From Moraxella nasibovis (GTDB lineage Bacteria > Pseudomonadota > Gammaproteobacteria > Pseudomonadales > Moraxellaceae): a stretch of DNA of 64,000 nucleotides. The stretch is taken from the NCBI RefSeq assembly GCF_029581575.1, contig NZ_CP089975.1, positions 558,001 to 622,000 of the forward strand, given 5' to 3'. The stretch's first letter is position 1. The number at the start of each line of letters is the position of its first letter. Position numbers and translations under genes: made by a program. The notes under the pieces are model-generated. The model made no database searches, had not been told where the DNA came from, and saw nothing but the letters and a program-made list of their open reading frames with translations. Shown here piece by piece: positions 37,638 to 45,715 of this stretch.

Positions 37638-38573
37638 ATGAAAAAAATTACCGCATTAAGTGCTGCTGTGGCAATGCTTGCACTAACAGGCTGTATGGGT
37701 ACAAAGCAAGTCAGCCAAAACATCTCAGATAAAGGCACTATTGCTGCTGAGGACATCTACTTTCCTAAGTTGGATGACGCATGGCAAAAAGACGGTCAAT
37801 TCCCAAACCGTGAAAACCTGTCTAAGATCCGCCCAGGTATCGCCAAAGATGAGCTGTATCAGCTGATCGGTCGTCCGCATTTTAACGAATCAAACCGTGC
37901 TCGTGAGTGGGACTACATCATGAAGTTTTATAAGGCTGACGACAGCGTCAAAGTCTGCCAATATAAAGTCATTTTTGATGAGAAGTTCCGTGGTCAAGAG
38001 TTCTACTGGCTGCCAGCGGACTGTGCTGCTTATGCCAAGCCGCCAGCAGCTGGTCAGACCATCATTGTTAATCAGCCAGCACCAGTTGCACCAGCAGAGC
38101 CGATTGTCAAAGAGCGCATCAACCTAGAAGCTGATGCTCTGTTCAAGTTTGACAAGTGGAAGCTTGAAGACATGCTACCAGCAGGTCGTGCAAGATTGGA
38201 TGAGTTGGCAGCTCAGCTACTTGCTTGGGAAGCTCGTGGTGAGTCTCGTGTACATCTGACAGGTCACACCGACCGCTACGGCGATGACATGTACAACATG
38301 AACCTGTCAATGCTGCGTGCTAACACTGTTCGTCAATACCTGATCTCAAAAGGCGTGACCGCAAGCACGCTGACCGCATCAGGCGCAGGCGAATCACAGC
38401 CGCTACCGCATGTGGTCTGCGACATCAATGCACCAAAATCTGTACAGATCGTGTGCTTGCAGCCAAACCGCCGTGTAGAAGTGGATGTGACGGTTTATGC
38501 TCGTGTTGCCGAAGGTGGCGTACAGCAAATCCAAATGAACCAAGATTACCAAAACTTCAATCAAGCTCAGTAA
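37638..38573 (+). CDS. tpgA: TpgA-like lipoprotein (BamE-like plus OmpA-like domain)
   Basis: A 311-residue lipoprotein: signal peptide with lipobox LTGC (Cys19), an SmpA/OmlA (BamE-like) domain at about residues 55-130 (LSKIRPGIAKDELYQLIGRP), a Pro/Ala linker, and a C-terminal OmpA-type peptidoglycan-binding domain at about 165-300 (LTGHTDRYGDDMYNMNLSML). This architecture and the place right after a trimeric autotransporter match TpgA of Acinetobacter, which ties the adhesin AtaA to peptidoglycan and supports its display. The gap to the adhesin stop is 118 bp, so it may share the transcript or have its own promoter. A strong terminator follows. Confidence 0.88.
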   Translation: MKKITALSAAVAMLALTGCMGTKQVSQNISDKGTIAAEDIYFPKLDDAWQKDGQFPNRENLSKIRPGIAKDELYQLIGRPHFNESNRAREWDYIMKFYKADDSVKVCQYKVIFDEKFRGQEFYWLPADCAAYAKPPAAGQTIIVNQPAPVAPAEPIVKERINLEADALFKFDKWKLEDMLPAGRARLDELAAQLLAWEARGESRVHLTGHTDRYGDDMYNMNLSMLRANTVRQYLISKGVTASTLTASGAGESQPLPHVVCDINAPKSVQIVCLQPNRRVEVDVTVYARVAEGGVQQIQMNQDYQNFNQAQ

Positions 38574-38601
38574 TCGGTCAAATTGGATCTATTCACCAAA
38601 A

Positions 38602-38635
38602 CAAACCGCTCATTTGATGAGCGGTTTGTTTTTTT
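38602..38635 (+). terminator. tpgA terminator
   Basis: A 12-bp perfect stem (CAAACCGCTCAT with ATGAGCGGTTTG), a 3-nt loop and seven T lie 29 bp after the tpgA stop. Confidence 0.92.
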
Positions 38636-38662
38636 GGAGGAGATTTGAAAAGAGTAGTGTTC

Positions 38663-39049
38663 TTAGGTGAACTCGGTATTTTTTAAGATGTCTTTAAAAA
38701 GTGCCTTTTGTTCAGGGCTTGGTTTGGCGGATTGTAAAGACATGACGGCACTCATGTCGCCATCGATACGGATTTTGCCCGTCATGAAGGCTTCGATGGC
38801 GATGTTGGTGTCGCCAGTTTTGATGATGTCGCCCAAGGTTTCTTGGTCGATTTTGATGGTGCTGACGGCATCATCGGCATGACCTTGGTGGATTTTACCG
38901 CCTTTTAGGTGGAGTAGGGTAGGGCTGTCTTGCTCGATGGTGGCGTTTACCACGAGATTGGCAAGTGCTGGCGGTAGGTTCAGTTCGCCTGCTGATTCGT
39001 TCAATTTGGCGACGGTGTCAAACCATGCTGGTGAGAGAAATAGGCTCAT
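38663..39049 (-). CDS. SCP2 sterol-binding domain protein
   Basis: A 128-residue single-domain protein with the SCP2 pattern: an amphipathic N-terminal helix, a strand pair (LVVNATIEQDSPTLLHLKGG), then TIKIDQETLGDIIKTGDTNI and the typical AFMTGKIRIDGDMSAVMSLQS. These domains bind lipids or hydrophobic ligands; some bacterial members assist ubiquinone synthesis (UbiJ, UbiT). No partner gene is next to it, so the role is open. It is convergent with tpgA. The ATG at 39049 follows AAAGGACATTTT. Confidence 0.82.
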   Translation of the reverse strand: MSLFLSPAWFDTVAKLNESAGELNLPPALANLVVNATIEQDSPTLLHLKGGKIHQGHADDAVSTIKIDQETLGDIIKTGDTNIAIEAFMTGKIRIDGDMSAVMSLQSAKPSPEQKALFKDILKNTEFT

Positions 39050-39750
39050 AAAATGTCCTTTGGTTGGTTAAAGATGGTTGGTTAAAAAAATCGAAAAAAA
39101 CGGCGACGGCTAGATGATGACTTATGTCTTGTAAATGCCGAATTTGCTTGTATGGCGTCTTGTGTCCAAGTCATTATCTAGGTCAATATCTAAGTTGATA
39201 TCTAATTCATTATAAAGCAATTTTGGCAAAAAGTCTGAATTTTCATGAGTGGTGTGATTCATCGGGCATGATGCGCCAAAAACAGGGCAAATTTCGCTCA
39301 AAACCTGCCGATATTTGCTCAAAAATTACATCAATGCCAAAAATCTTGCCAAAAATCTCAAAAATTTTTACAAAAGATAGCCTAAACTTACATTTGTGTT
39401 GTATAATAAAGGGTGAAAATTTTCAATAATCCCATACTGTGAGTATGGAATTGATTTAATTTGGGTGAATCAGACAGGTTCATCAAGACGCAAGCCAAGC
39501 CAATCATCGCTGAGCAAGCACGGACATTGTACACATTAAGTGGATTTTAATCGTCTTTGTTGTATTTTCCTTAAAAAAATTAAGGATTTTTTGCAGTTAT
39601 TTGTTCAATATGGATGATATTTACGGCACTTTGCGTTAAAATATACAAATATAACTTAAAAAGCGTTGCATTATTGTTACTGCCATCTGTTACAGACACG
39701 CCGAGCGATGATGCCGCTACACAAAATCGGGCTGCACAGGAAAATATCCA
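39050..39750. other. 700-bp gap upstream of ccoN, regulatory region
   Basis: No convincing gene. It contains two hairpins: CCATAC/GTATGG (39432-39448) and CCTTAA/TTAAGG followed by ATTTTTTG (about 39569-39592), the second terminator-like. An FNR/Anr box (TTGAT-N4-ATCAA) would be expected before a cbb3 operon; only a half-site, TTGAT at 39451, was found. TACGGCACT and TATACA motifs near 39640 could belong to the promoter. Confidence 0.4.
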
Positions 39751-41241
39751 ATGAGTCTATCTAAAACAGCAGTAGTGCCGAATGTCGACCATGAGTATGA
39801 AATCACGATTGTGCGTTTCTTTACCATCATGGCGGTATTTTGGGGCATCGTTGGCATGACAGTGGGTGTGTTCATCGCATCTCAGCTAGCTTGGCCAGCG
39901 CTTAATTTTGATACTTCTTGGCTGTCTTTCGGACGACTAAGACCGCTTCACACGAATGCGGTGATTTTTGCGTTTGGGGGTTCAGCACTTTTTGCAACTT
40001 CTTATTACATCGTACAGCGTACTTGTAAGACTCGCCTATTTGCGCCGTATTTGGCGTGGTTCACCTTCTGGGGTTGGCAGGCGGTCATCGTCGCTGCGGT
40101 CATCACCTTGCCGCTAGGCTTTACTTCTGGCAAAGAATATGCCGAGCTAGAATGGCCGATCGACATCATGATTGCGCTGGTGTGGGTGTCTTATGCCATC
40201 GTATTCTTTGGTACGCTGATCAAGCGCCAGACCTCGCACATCTATGTGGCGAACTGGTTCTTTGCTGCGTTCATCATCACGATCGCACTACTTCACATCG
40301 TCAATAACCTAGCAATCCCTGTGGGTGCGTTTAAATCGTATTCACTGTTTGGTGGTGCGACTGATGCGATGGTGCAATGGTGGTACGGTCATAATGCCGT
40401 AGGTTTCTATCTGACCGCAGCATTCTTGGGTATGATGTATTATTTTATTCCTGTGCAAGTAGGTCGTCCGGTTTATTCATATCGTCTATCTATCGTTCAC
40501 TTTTGGGCATTGATTGCGTCTTATATGTGGGCAGGTGGTCACCATCTACACTATTCAGCACTGCCTGACTGGACACAGTCTTTAGGCATGGTGTTCTCAT
40601 TGATTCTATTTGCGCCATCTTGGGGTGGTATGATTAACGGTGTCTTGACGCTGTCTGGCAGCTGGGATAAGCTGCGTACTGACCCGATCATTCGTTTCTT
40701 GATTGTGGCATTGTCATTCTATGCGATGAGTACCTTTGAAGGTCCGATGCTGTCTATCAAGGCGGTGAACGCCATCAGCCACAACACCGACTGGACAGTA
40801 GGTCATGTTCACTCTGGTGCATTAGGCTGGGTGGGTATGATCACCATCGGTTCGATCTATGTGCTGCTGCCACGCATCTGGAACAAAGCTAAGATGTACT
40901 CCACCAATCTGATCACCGTGCATTTCTGGCTTGCGACCACAGGTACTGTCCTATACATCGTGGCACTTTGGATCTCTGGTATCACTCAGGGCATGATGTG
41001 GCGTGCCACCAACCCAGATGGTACTTTGGCATACGACTTCATTCAGACTGTCGTGGTCTCACACTGGCCGTTTGTGGTGCGTGCGCTCGGTGGTGCATTG
41101 TATGTGGCGGGTATGTTTGTGATGGCATACAACTGCTACAAGACCATCAAAATGCCAAGCGTGCCTGAGCACATCGCAGAGCCAGAAGAAGTGAATACTG
41201 GTCGTGATGAAGTGTTTGATAATGACACCGTCAAGGCTTAA
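39751..41241 (+). CDS. ccoN: cbb3-type cytochrome c oxidase subunit I
   Basis: A 496-residue catalytic haem-copper subunit with about twelve helices. Seen are [18 protein letters not shown] (haem b His), [14 protein letters not shown] with a CuB histidine, the double His of [14 protein letters not shown], and [16 protein letters not shown] near the C-terminal haem ligands. It reduces oxygen to water under low oxygen and pumps protons. First gene of ccoNOQP, with 11 bp to ccoO. The ATG at 39751 is used; upstream AGGAAAATATCC supplies the ribosome binding site. Confidence 0.97.
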   Translation: MSLSKTAVVPNVDHEYEITIVRFFTIMAVFWGIVGMTVGVFIASQLAWPALNFDTSWLSFGRLRPLHTNAVIFAFGGSALFATSYYIVQRTCKTRLFAPYLAWFTFWGWQAVIVAAVITLPLGFTSGKEYAELEWPIDIMIALVWVSYAIVFFGTLIKRQTSHIYVANWFFAAFIITIALLHIVNNLAIPVGAFKSYSLFGGATDAMVQWWYGHNAVGFYLTAAFLGMMYYFIPVQVGRPVYSYRLSIVHFWALIASYMWAGGHHLHYSALPDWTQSLGMVFSLILFAPSWGGMINGVLTLSGSWDKLRTDPIIRFLIVALSFYAMSTFEGPMLSIKAVNAISHNTDWTVGHVHSGALGWVGMITIGSIYVLLPRIWNKAKMYSTNLITVHFWLATTGTVLYIVALWISGITQGMMWRATNPDGTLAYDFIQTVVVSHWPFVVRALGGALYVAGMFVMAYNCYKTIKMPSVPEHIAEPEEVNTGRDEVFDNDTVKA

Positions 41242-41252
41242 GGGGGAGAGTC

Positions 41253-41891
41253 ATGTCAAATATTACTCATGAAATCGTAGAAAAAAACACAGGTCTGTTG
41301 GTCATCTTTATCGTCATTGCGATCAGCTTTGCCACTTTGGTTGAGATTGTACCTTTGATTTTTGATGCCAATGACCCTGAAAATGGCGGCGTAAATAAGC
41401 CGCTGCCAAACATGCGTCCTTGGACAGCGTTAGAGCTTGAAGGTCGTGATATTTATATCCGTGAAGGCTGCCATGTGTGCCATACACAGATGGTACGCCC
41501 ATTGCGTGCAGAAGTTGAGCGTTATGGACCATACAGCCGTGCTGCTGAGTCGGCTTGGGATCACCCATTCCTATGGGGTTCTAAGCGTACAGGTCCAGAT
41601 CTTGCTCGTGTGGGTGGTCGTTATTCTGACCAGTGGCATGTAGATCACTTGATCGACCCACGCTCTGTTGTGCCTGATTCGGTGATGCCTGCTTATCCTT
41701 GGCTTGCCAAGAATGAAGTGAATGGTGTAAAAGTGCAACAAAAAATGCGCATCTTTAAAGAGCGTTTTGGCTTGCCTTATACCGAAGAAGACATTGCAGC
41801 AGCACCTGACCAAGTACAAGGTGCGACTGAGCTTGATGCGGTGGTTGCCTACCTGCAGCAGCTTGGTATTGCGATGCAAGGTCAGCGCTAA
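41253..41891 (+). CDS. ccoO: cbb3-type cytochrome c oxidase subunit II (monohaem)
   Basis: A 212-residue membrane-anchored cytochrome c. One N-terminal helix (about residues 13-35) is followed by a periplasmic domain with the haem site [12 protein letters not shown] and the Met ligand region SVMPAYPWL. It passes electrons from CcoP to CcoN. GGGGGAG precedes the ATG. Its TAA stop overlaps the ATG of ccoQ by one base (TAATG). Confidence 0.97.
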   Translation: MSNITHEIVEKNTGLLVIFIVIAISFATLVEIVPLIFDANDPENGGVNKPLPNMRPWTALELEGRDIYIREGCHVCHTQMVRPLRAEVERYGPYSRAAESAWDHPFLWGSKRTGPDLARVGGRYSDQWHVDHLIDPRSVVPDSVMPAYPWLAKNEVNGVKVQQKMRIFKERFGLPYTEEDIAAAPDQVQGATELDAVVAYLQQLGIAMQGQR

Positions 41892-42067
41892 TGAACTGGG
41901 GCGTTTTACATAGTATTGCGACGGTGGCGGCGTTCATCGCCTTCATCGGCATCGCATGGTGGGCATACTCACCAAAGAATAAAAAACGCTTTGAAGAAGA
42001 TGCACAACTTGCGCTCGATGACAAGGATCTCTTGTCATTCAAAGAGCGCACTAAGGATACACAATGA
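41891..42067 (+). CDS. ccoQ: cbb3-type cytochrome c oxidase subunit CcoQ
   Basis: A 58-residue protein, [20 protein letters not shown] followed by IAWWAYSPKNKKRFEEDAQL. One membrane helix, then the FixQ motif WAYSPKNKKRFEEDA. CcoQ stabilises the oxidase complex. It starts at the ccoO stop (TAATG) and its TGA overlaps the ccoP start (ATGA), so the four genes are translationally coupled. Confidence 0.93.
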   Translation: MNWGVLHSIATVAAFIAFIGIAWWAYSPKNKKRFEEDAQLALDDKDLLSFKERTKDTQ

Positions 42068-43134
42068 GCTTTTTTTGGGGTTCTTGGATTACTGTCCTAT
42101 CACTCGGCTGCTGGTTATTTATCTTCGGCGTGTTGGTGTGGACACTAAAATCAAAGCCTGTCTTGGAAGAAGATGAGACGACAGGTCACTCATACGACGG
42201 CATTCGAGAGTATGATAAGCCATTACCGAAGTGGTGGTTGGTGATTTTCTTTGGTACACTTATTTGGGGTTTGGGTTACTTCATTTTGTTCCCTGCCATT
42301 CAGCCGAATGCGTGGAAAGGCATCACTACGGTTGAGGTCGATGGTCAAAAAGTGCCTTGGACATCAGAGAATGAACTAAACAGCCAGCTACAAGCCAACA
42401 ACAAAGTCTTCACTGAAAACTTTGAACAAGGCATTTTGGCAAACGCAGGTGCGAGCGAAGCGACTGCCGTGTTGGCAAAATTAAACGAACTGCAAGCGCA
42501 AAAGAAAGATCAGGCAGAGCCATCTAAGGAACTACAAGATCAGATTGATGCGCAAGTAGCGCTACTTGCCCCTTATGTTGATAAGTTATCGACTGATCCA
42601 GAAGCATTAAAAGTGGGTAACCGTCTGTTCCTACAAAACTGTGCGCTGTGCCACGGCTCAAATGCCAAGGGTGGCTTGGGTTATCCTGATTTGACGGATA
42701 ATGATTGGCTGTTTGGCGGTGAGGCTGAAAATGTCCTACTGTCAATCCATAATGGTCGTGTTGGTGCGATGGCAGCATGGCAAAAGCAGCTGGGTGAATC
42801 TGGCGTGCGTGCAGCCGCAGAGTATGTGCTTGACATCTCGGGCAACCAAAACGGCTACGACTTAGACCAAGCGCAGGTCGCTCAGGGTAAAGCCATCTTT
42901 GAGCAAAACTGCGTGCTGTGCCACGGTCCTGATGCCAAAGGCTTGACCACCATGGGTGCGCCAAACTTGACCGATGACATTTGGCTGTTTGGTGGCGATC
43001 GTGAAGCCATTCGTACTACCATTCGTCATGGTCGTTCTGGTGTGATGCCAGAATGGCAAACCAAGCTGGGTAATGAGCGCATCATGCTACTAGCAGCTTA
43101 TGTGCGTTCACTGTCACAAAACCCAACCGAATAA
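42064..43134 (+). CDS. ccoP: cbb3-type cytochrome c oxidase subunit III (dihaem)
   Basis: A 356-residue membrane-bound dihaem cytochrome c. There are two N-terminal hydrophobic segments (about residues 5-25 and 57-78), and a charged, partly helical insert of about 80 residues. The haem sites CALCHGSNAKGG (about residue 195) and CVLCHGPDAKG (about 281) each have a distal Met region (GRVGAMAAWQ, GRSGVMPEWQ). It takes electrons from soluble cytochromes. It overlaps ccoQ by 4 bp; a strong terminator ends the operon. ccoI and ccoS are not in the window. Confidence 0.97.
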   Translation: MSFFWGSWITVLSLGCWLFIFGVLVWTLKSKPVLEEDETTGHSYDGIREYDKPLPKWWLVIFFGTLIWGLGYFILFPAIQPNAWKGITTVEVDGQKVPWTSENELNSQLQANNKVFTENFEQGILANAGASEATAVLAKLNELQAQKKDQAEPSKELQDQIDAQVALLAPYVDKLSTDPEALKVGNRLFLQNCALCHGSNAKGGLGYPDLTDNDWLFGGEAENVLLSIHNGRVGAMAAWQKQLGESGVRAAAEYVLDISGNQNGYDLDQAQVAQGKAIFEQNCVLCHGPDAKGLTTMGAPNLTDDIWLFGGDREAIRTTIRHGRSGVMPEWQTKLGNERIMLLAAYVRSLSQNPTE

Positions 43135-43157
43135 CTCAGTCAAGTCTGATTATTTCA

Positions 43158-43187
43158 AAAAAGAGCCGAACTGTTCGGCTCTTTTTA
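43158..43187 (+). terminator. ccoNOQP terminator
   Basis: A 13-bp perfect stem (AAAAAGAGCCGAA with TTCGGCTCTTTTT) and a 3-nt loop begin 23 bp after the ccoP stop. Confidence 0.92.
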
Positions 43188-43320
43188 TTGACCTTCAACG
43201 ACCGTATTTGACAATCCAGACGCCATCCTAAGTCCGCTATGCATAAACATCGTTACTTATGATGGTTGTGGTGTGGTTTAAAGTTATTGACGCATCAATT
43301 CATGGATGATGTATGCTGAC

Positions 43321-43349
43321 TTGACAATGGATTTAAAGTGTTTTACAAT
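43321..43349 (+). promoter_or_regulatory. Consensus-like promoter of the rtcB leader
   Basis: TTGACA (43321-43326) and TACAAT (43344-43349) are separated by exactly 17 bp. A transcript would start near 43356, about 310 nt before rtcB and ahead of the leader ORF, inverted repeat and terminator. No sigma-54 (GG-N10-GC) site or RtcR gene was seen. Confidence 0.65.
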
Positions 43350-43418
43350 CTGTCCAAATTCCATTCACCTGCGTTATAAATATCCAATTTAACGCCCTAA
43401 TTCGATGTGGGAGGCATC

Positions 43419-43472
43419 ATGCAACAATTTAATTTACATTTCGCCTTTACAGGTTTAAGCGTTTTTGCATGA
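43419..43472 (+). CDS. Putative 17-residue leader peptide upstream of rtcB
   Basis: ATG at 43419 follows GGGAGG (43409-43414) with a 4-nt gap and gives MQQFNLHFAFTGLSVFA before TGA. The strong ribosome binding site in an otherwise gene-free leader is the reason for calling it. It has no run of one amino acid that would suggest classical attenuation. It may be a leader peptide, a small-RNA-encoded peptide or the remnant of a lost gene. Confidence 0.35.
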   Translation: MQQFNLHFAFTGLSVFA

Positions 43473-43483
43473 TGTTTCGCTGG

Positions 43484-43649
43484 TTCGGACAAAATGCAAA
43501 AATCAACATAGATTTAATTTTGTCCGAATGTCATAGATTAAAAAAGTATTTTTTTAGCCTAGCATTCGCTAGGTTTTTTATTGTCTGTATTTTGCCGATA
43601 TGATGTCGATATTGTGGCAAAATGGATAATATTTTGCCATTCGGACAAA
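43484..43649 (+). promoter_or_regulatory. TTCGGACAAAA inverted repeat and third copy before rtcB
   Basis: The left arm TTCGGACAAAAT (43484-43495) and right arm ATTTTGTCCGAA (43517-43528) are perfect 12-bp complements. A second left-type copy, CATTCGGACAAA (43638-43649), is a perfect 12-bp complement of the right arm (TTTGTCCGAATG, 43519-43530) and lies 18 nt before the rtcB ATG. The right arm can thus pair with either copy. Protein-binding half-sites are the alternative explanation. Confidence 0.6.
43556..43580 (+). terminator. Intrinsic terminator inside the rtcB leader
   Basis: CCTAGC (43558-43563) pairs with GCTAGG (43568-43573) over a 4-nt loop and is followed by six T. It stands 88 nt before the rtcB start, so transcription from 43356 would end as an RNA of about 225 nt unless it reads through. 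Confidence 0.75.
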
Positions 43650-43667
43650 TTCAAGAGATTGATTTTT

Positions 43668-44882
43668 ATGGCAATACAACTGATTTTAAATGCCAAAGCT
43701 GAAGAGGCAAGCTATGGCGTTCCTGTGAAAATTTATACGCAAGATGTCGATGAAGAAAGCCTAGACCAACTGCGTAAAATGGCACAACTGAATTTTATTC
43801 ACTCACATATTGCGGTGATGCCTGATGTACATTTGGGCAAAGGAGCAACGGTGGGCAGTGTGATTCCGACGAAAAATGCGATTATCCCGTCAGCGGTGGG
43901 CGTAGATATTGGGTGCGGAATGAATGCTGTTCGCCTAAGTTTAAAGGCGTATCAGCTGCCTGATAATTTATCTGCCTTGCGCAATGCGATAGAGCGTAAA
44001 GTGCCTGTCGGTTTTGAACAGCATAAGCAGGTCAAGGCAAAGGCATCGACTTTATCACCACTCGATAAACGCCTAAAACAAATTACCGATAAACATCCTG
44101 CTTTACGCCGAATGCTGCGTCAATTTGATGCCACTTGGCAAAAGCAGCTTGGCACATTGGGCGGTGGTAATCATTTTATTGAACTCTGTATCGATGAAAA
44201 TGATGATGTTTGGGTGATGCTCCATTCAGGCAGTCGTGGTTTGGGCAATGTGATTGGCACTTATTTTATCGAGCGAGCGAAGAAAGAGGCGCAAAGTCGT
44301 TTTGGTCATGTGCCTGATAAAGATTTGTCCTATTTTGCCGAAGGTTCAGCCAATTTTGATGATTATGTCGAGGCGGTGGCGTGGGCTCAAGATTATGCCT
44401 ATGAAAATCGCCGTGAAATGATGCGGTTGATTTTGGAGGCAATCCGCCCATTATTACCCAGTTTTCAGATGACCAAAGAGGCGATTAACTGTCATCATAA
44501 TTATGTTGAAAAAGAACATCATTTTGGTGAAGATGTGTATGTGACTCGTAAAGGGGCAATCCGTGCAGGGCTTGATGAATATGGCATTATCCCCGGCTCG
44601 ATGGGAGCAAAATCCTATATCGTGAAAGGTAAGGGCAATCCTGATAGTTTTTGTTCGTGTTCGCACGGGGCTGGACGAAAAATGAGCCGTTCTAAAGCCA
44701 AATTATTGTTTAATCAGCAAGATTTAATCGCTCAAACGCAAGGTATCGAATGTCGTAAAGACAAAGGCGTGGTCGATGAAATTCCATCTGCCTATAAAGA
44801 TATTGATGAAGTGATGGCAAATCAAAGTGATTTAATTGAGGTGGTACATACGCTTAAACAAGTGATGTGTATTAAGGGGTGA
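43668..44882 (+). CDS. rtcB: RNA-splicing ligase RtcB
   Basis: A 404-residue GTP- and Mn-dependent ligase that joins 2',3'-cyclic-phosphate or 3'-phosphate ends to 5'-OH RNA ends, in RNA repair. Motifs in order: MPDVHLGKGATVGSV, GVDIGCGMNAVR (Asp and Cys metal ligands), GTLGGGNHFIE, HSGSRGLGN, NCHHNYV, and the guanylylated His in CSHGAGRKMSR. The length is that of the shorter bacterial subgroup. The ATG at 43668 (MAIQLILNA) is chosen over the open frame from 43581, which crosses the leader. The next gene begins right at its stop. No rtcA or rtcR is adjacent. Confidence 0.96.
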   Translation: MAIQLILNAKAEEASYGVPVKIYTQDVDEESLDQLRKMAQLNFIHSHIAVMPDVHLGKGATVGSVIPTKNAIIPSAVGVDIGCGMNAVRLSLKAYQLPDNLSALRNAIERKVPVGFEQHKQVKAKASTLSPLDKRLKQITDKHPALRRMLRQFDATWQKQLGTLGGGNHFIELCIDENDDVWVMLHSGSRGLGNVIGTYFIERAKKEAQSRFGHVPDKDLSYFAEGSANFDDYVEAVAWAQDYAYENRREMMRLILEAIRPLLPSFQMTKEAINCHHNYVEKEHHFGEDVYVTRKGAIRAGLDEYGIIPGSMGAKSYIVKGKGNPDSFCSCSHGAGRKMSRSKAKLLFNQQDLIAQTQGIECRKDKGVVDEIPSAYKDIDEVMANQSDLIEVVHTLKQVMCIKG

Positions 44883-44884
44883 TT

Positions 44885-45406
44885 ATGACCTATCCTTATT
44901 TTAATGAAAACGGCAAACGCCGAGCCAATCATAAAGAATGGGACGAGATAAGAGCGGAATTATCGCAATTAAAGGTTAAATTGCAATTAAATGATGATGA
45001 ATTTCGCTTGTTGTCGCCTTATGATAATTGGCGTGAAATTCAAACTAAGATTTATCAAACCTTTTGTAAAAATAGCCTGTTACACAATTTACCAACAATT
45101 TGGCAAAATCTTGATGAGTGTTATTCTGTTGACTGTTTAACTGATAGACCAGAAATTTATTTAAATCGGTTGATTGATAATAATGAGAAAATTTGGTTTA
45201 TTGCAACAAGTTTTGGTAATGGCAAACAATGGTTTTGTGAAGGTAAAATTTTAACCATTCAAAAAATTATTAATGAAATGTACTTTTTTGATGAAGTGTA
45301 TTTTGTTTCTAAAAAATATCAATGGTTAATCGCCATAAATCATCATGATGTTTTAATTGGTACAGGTGATATTATTAACCCATTGAAATATTTAAACCTA
45401 AAATAG
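44885..45406 (+). CDS. Unknown 173-residue protein coupled to rtcB
   Basis: A soluble protein of 173 residues, visibly more AT-rich than rtcB. AAGGGG (44874-44879), within the end of rtcB, lies 5 nt before the ATG at 44885; a GTG at 44879 is an alternative overlapping the stop. The N-terminal half is helical (HKEWDEIRAELSQLKVKLQL), and the C-terminal half has a Trp/Tyr/Phe-rich beta pattern with conserved-looking NNEKIWFIATSFGNGKQWF and KKYQWLIAINHHDVLIGTGD. It recalls the DUF6756 family from memory only. No catalytic motif is evident. Position suggests a partner or immunity-like companion of RtcB, which is inference only. Confidence 0.7.
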   Translation: MTYPYFNENGKRRANHKEWDEIRAELSQLKVKLQLNDDEFRLLSPYDNWREIQTKIYQTFCKNSLLHNLPTIWQNLDECYSVDCLTDRPEIYLNRLIDNNEKIWFIATSFGNGKQWFCEGKILTIQKIINEMYFFDEVYFVSKKYQWLIAINHHDVLIGTGDIINPLKYLNLK

Positions 45407-45416
45407 GAAAATGTAT

Positions 45417-45578
45417 ATGAAACTCAAACCCTTACCTAAAATTAAAGTGCGTAATCATGTCGCATTATCGCCTTTATTGCAAAAAGGCGGTGTATTTGAA
45501 ACGCAAAAACCCAAAGCCGTGCATCGCCGTGAGCGCAGACAAAGTAAGCAGCAGCTTAATAAAACTGCATGGTTGTAG
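45417..45578 (+). CDS. Small basic protein (53 aa) of the rtcB cassette
   Basis: AGGA (45405-45408) precedes the ATG at 45417 by 8 nt; an ATG at 45411 is too close. The product starts MKLKPLPKIKVRNHVALSPL and ends TAWL, with the core LLQKGGVFETQKPK followed by HRRERRQSKQQLNK. It has about a third Lys/Arg and few acidic residues, so it may bind RNA or ribosomes. Small basic proteins with an (R/K)KGG(V/P) core occur in proteobacteria, but I do not recognise a named family. The ribosome binding site and the 10-bp gap to the 173-aa gene support it as the third gene of the operon. Confidence 0.6.
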   Translation: MKLKPLPKIKVRNHVALSPLLQKGGVFETQKPKAVHRRERRQSKQQLNKTAWL

Positions 45579-45623
45579 GAGTATTTTAAAATGTACTTCA
45601 TTGAAATGACAGGAGAAAAGGGC

Positions 45624-45644
45624 GAGCGTGAATCGCTCTTTTTT
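45624..45644 (+). terminator. Terminator of the rtcB cassette
   Basis: GAGCG (45624-45628) pairs with CGCTC (45634-45638) over a 5-nt loop and is followed by six T, 45 bp after the small basic gene. Confidence 0.65.
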
Positions 45645-45715
45645 GTTTTAGATGGGATCGCAAGCTGGCAATGGTGTCTGCAAGGCGGATGTTATCCTTG
45701 CAGACTTAGGTGTGC

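Noticed and set aside
39122-39322. 66-codon minus-strand ORF in the gap before ccoN
   Set aside because: Low-complexity Asp/Leu/Ile repeats from AT-rich DNA, no ribosome binding site or family.
39445-39470. FNR/Anr box upstream of ccoN
   Set aside because: Only one half-site (TTGAT) is present; the second half does not match.
43581-43667. Upstream extension of rtcB by 29 codons
   Set aside because: It translates the regulatory leader; the family N-terminus begins at the ATG at 43668.
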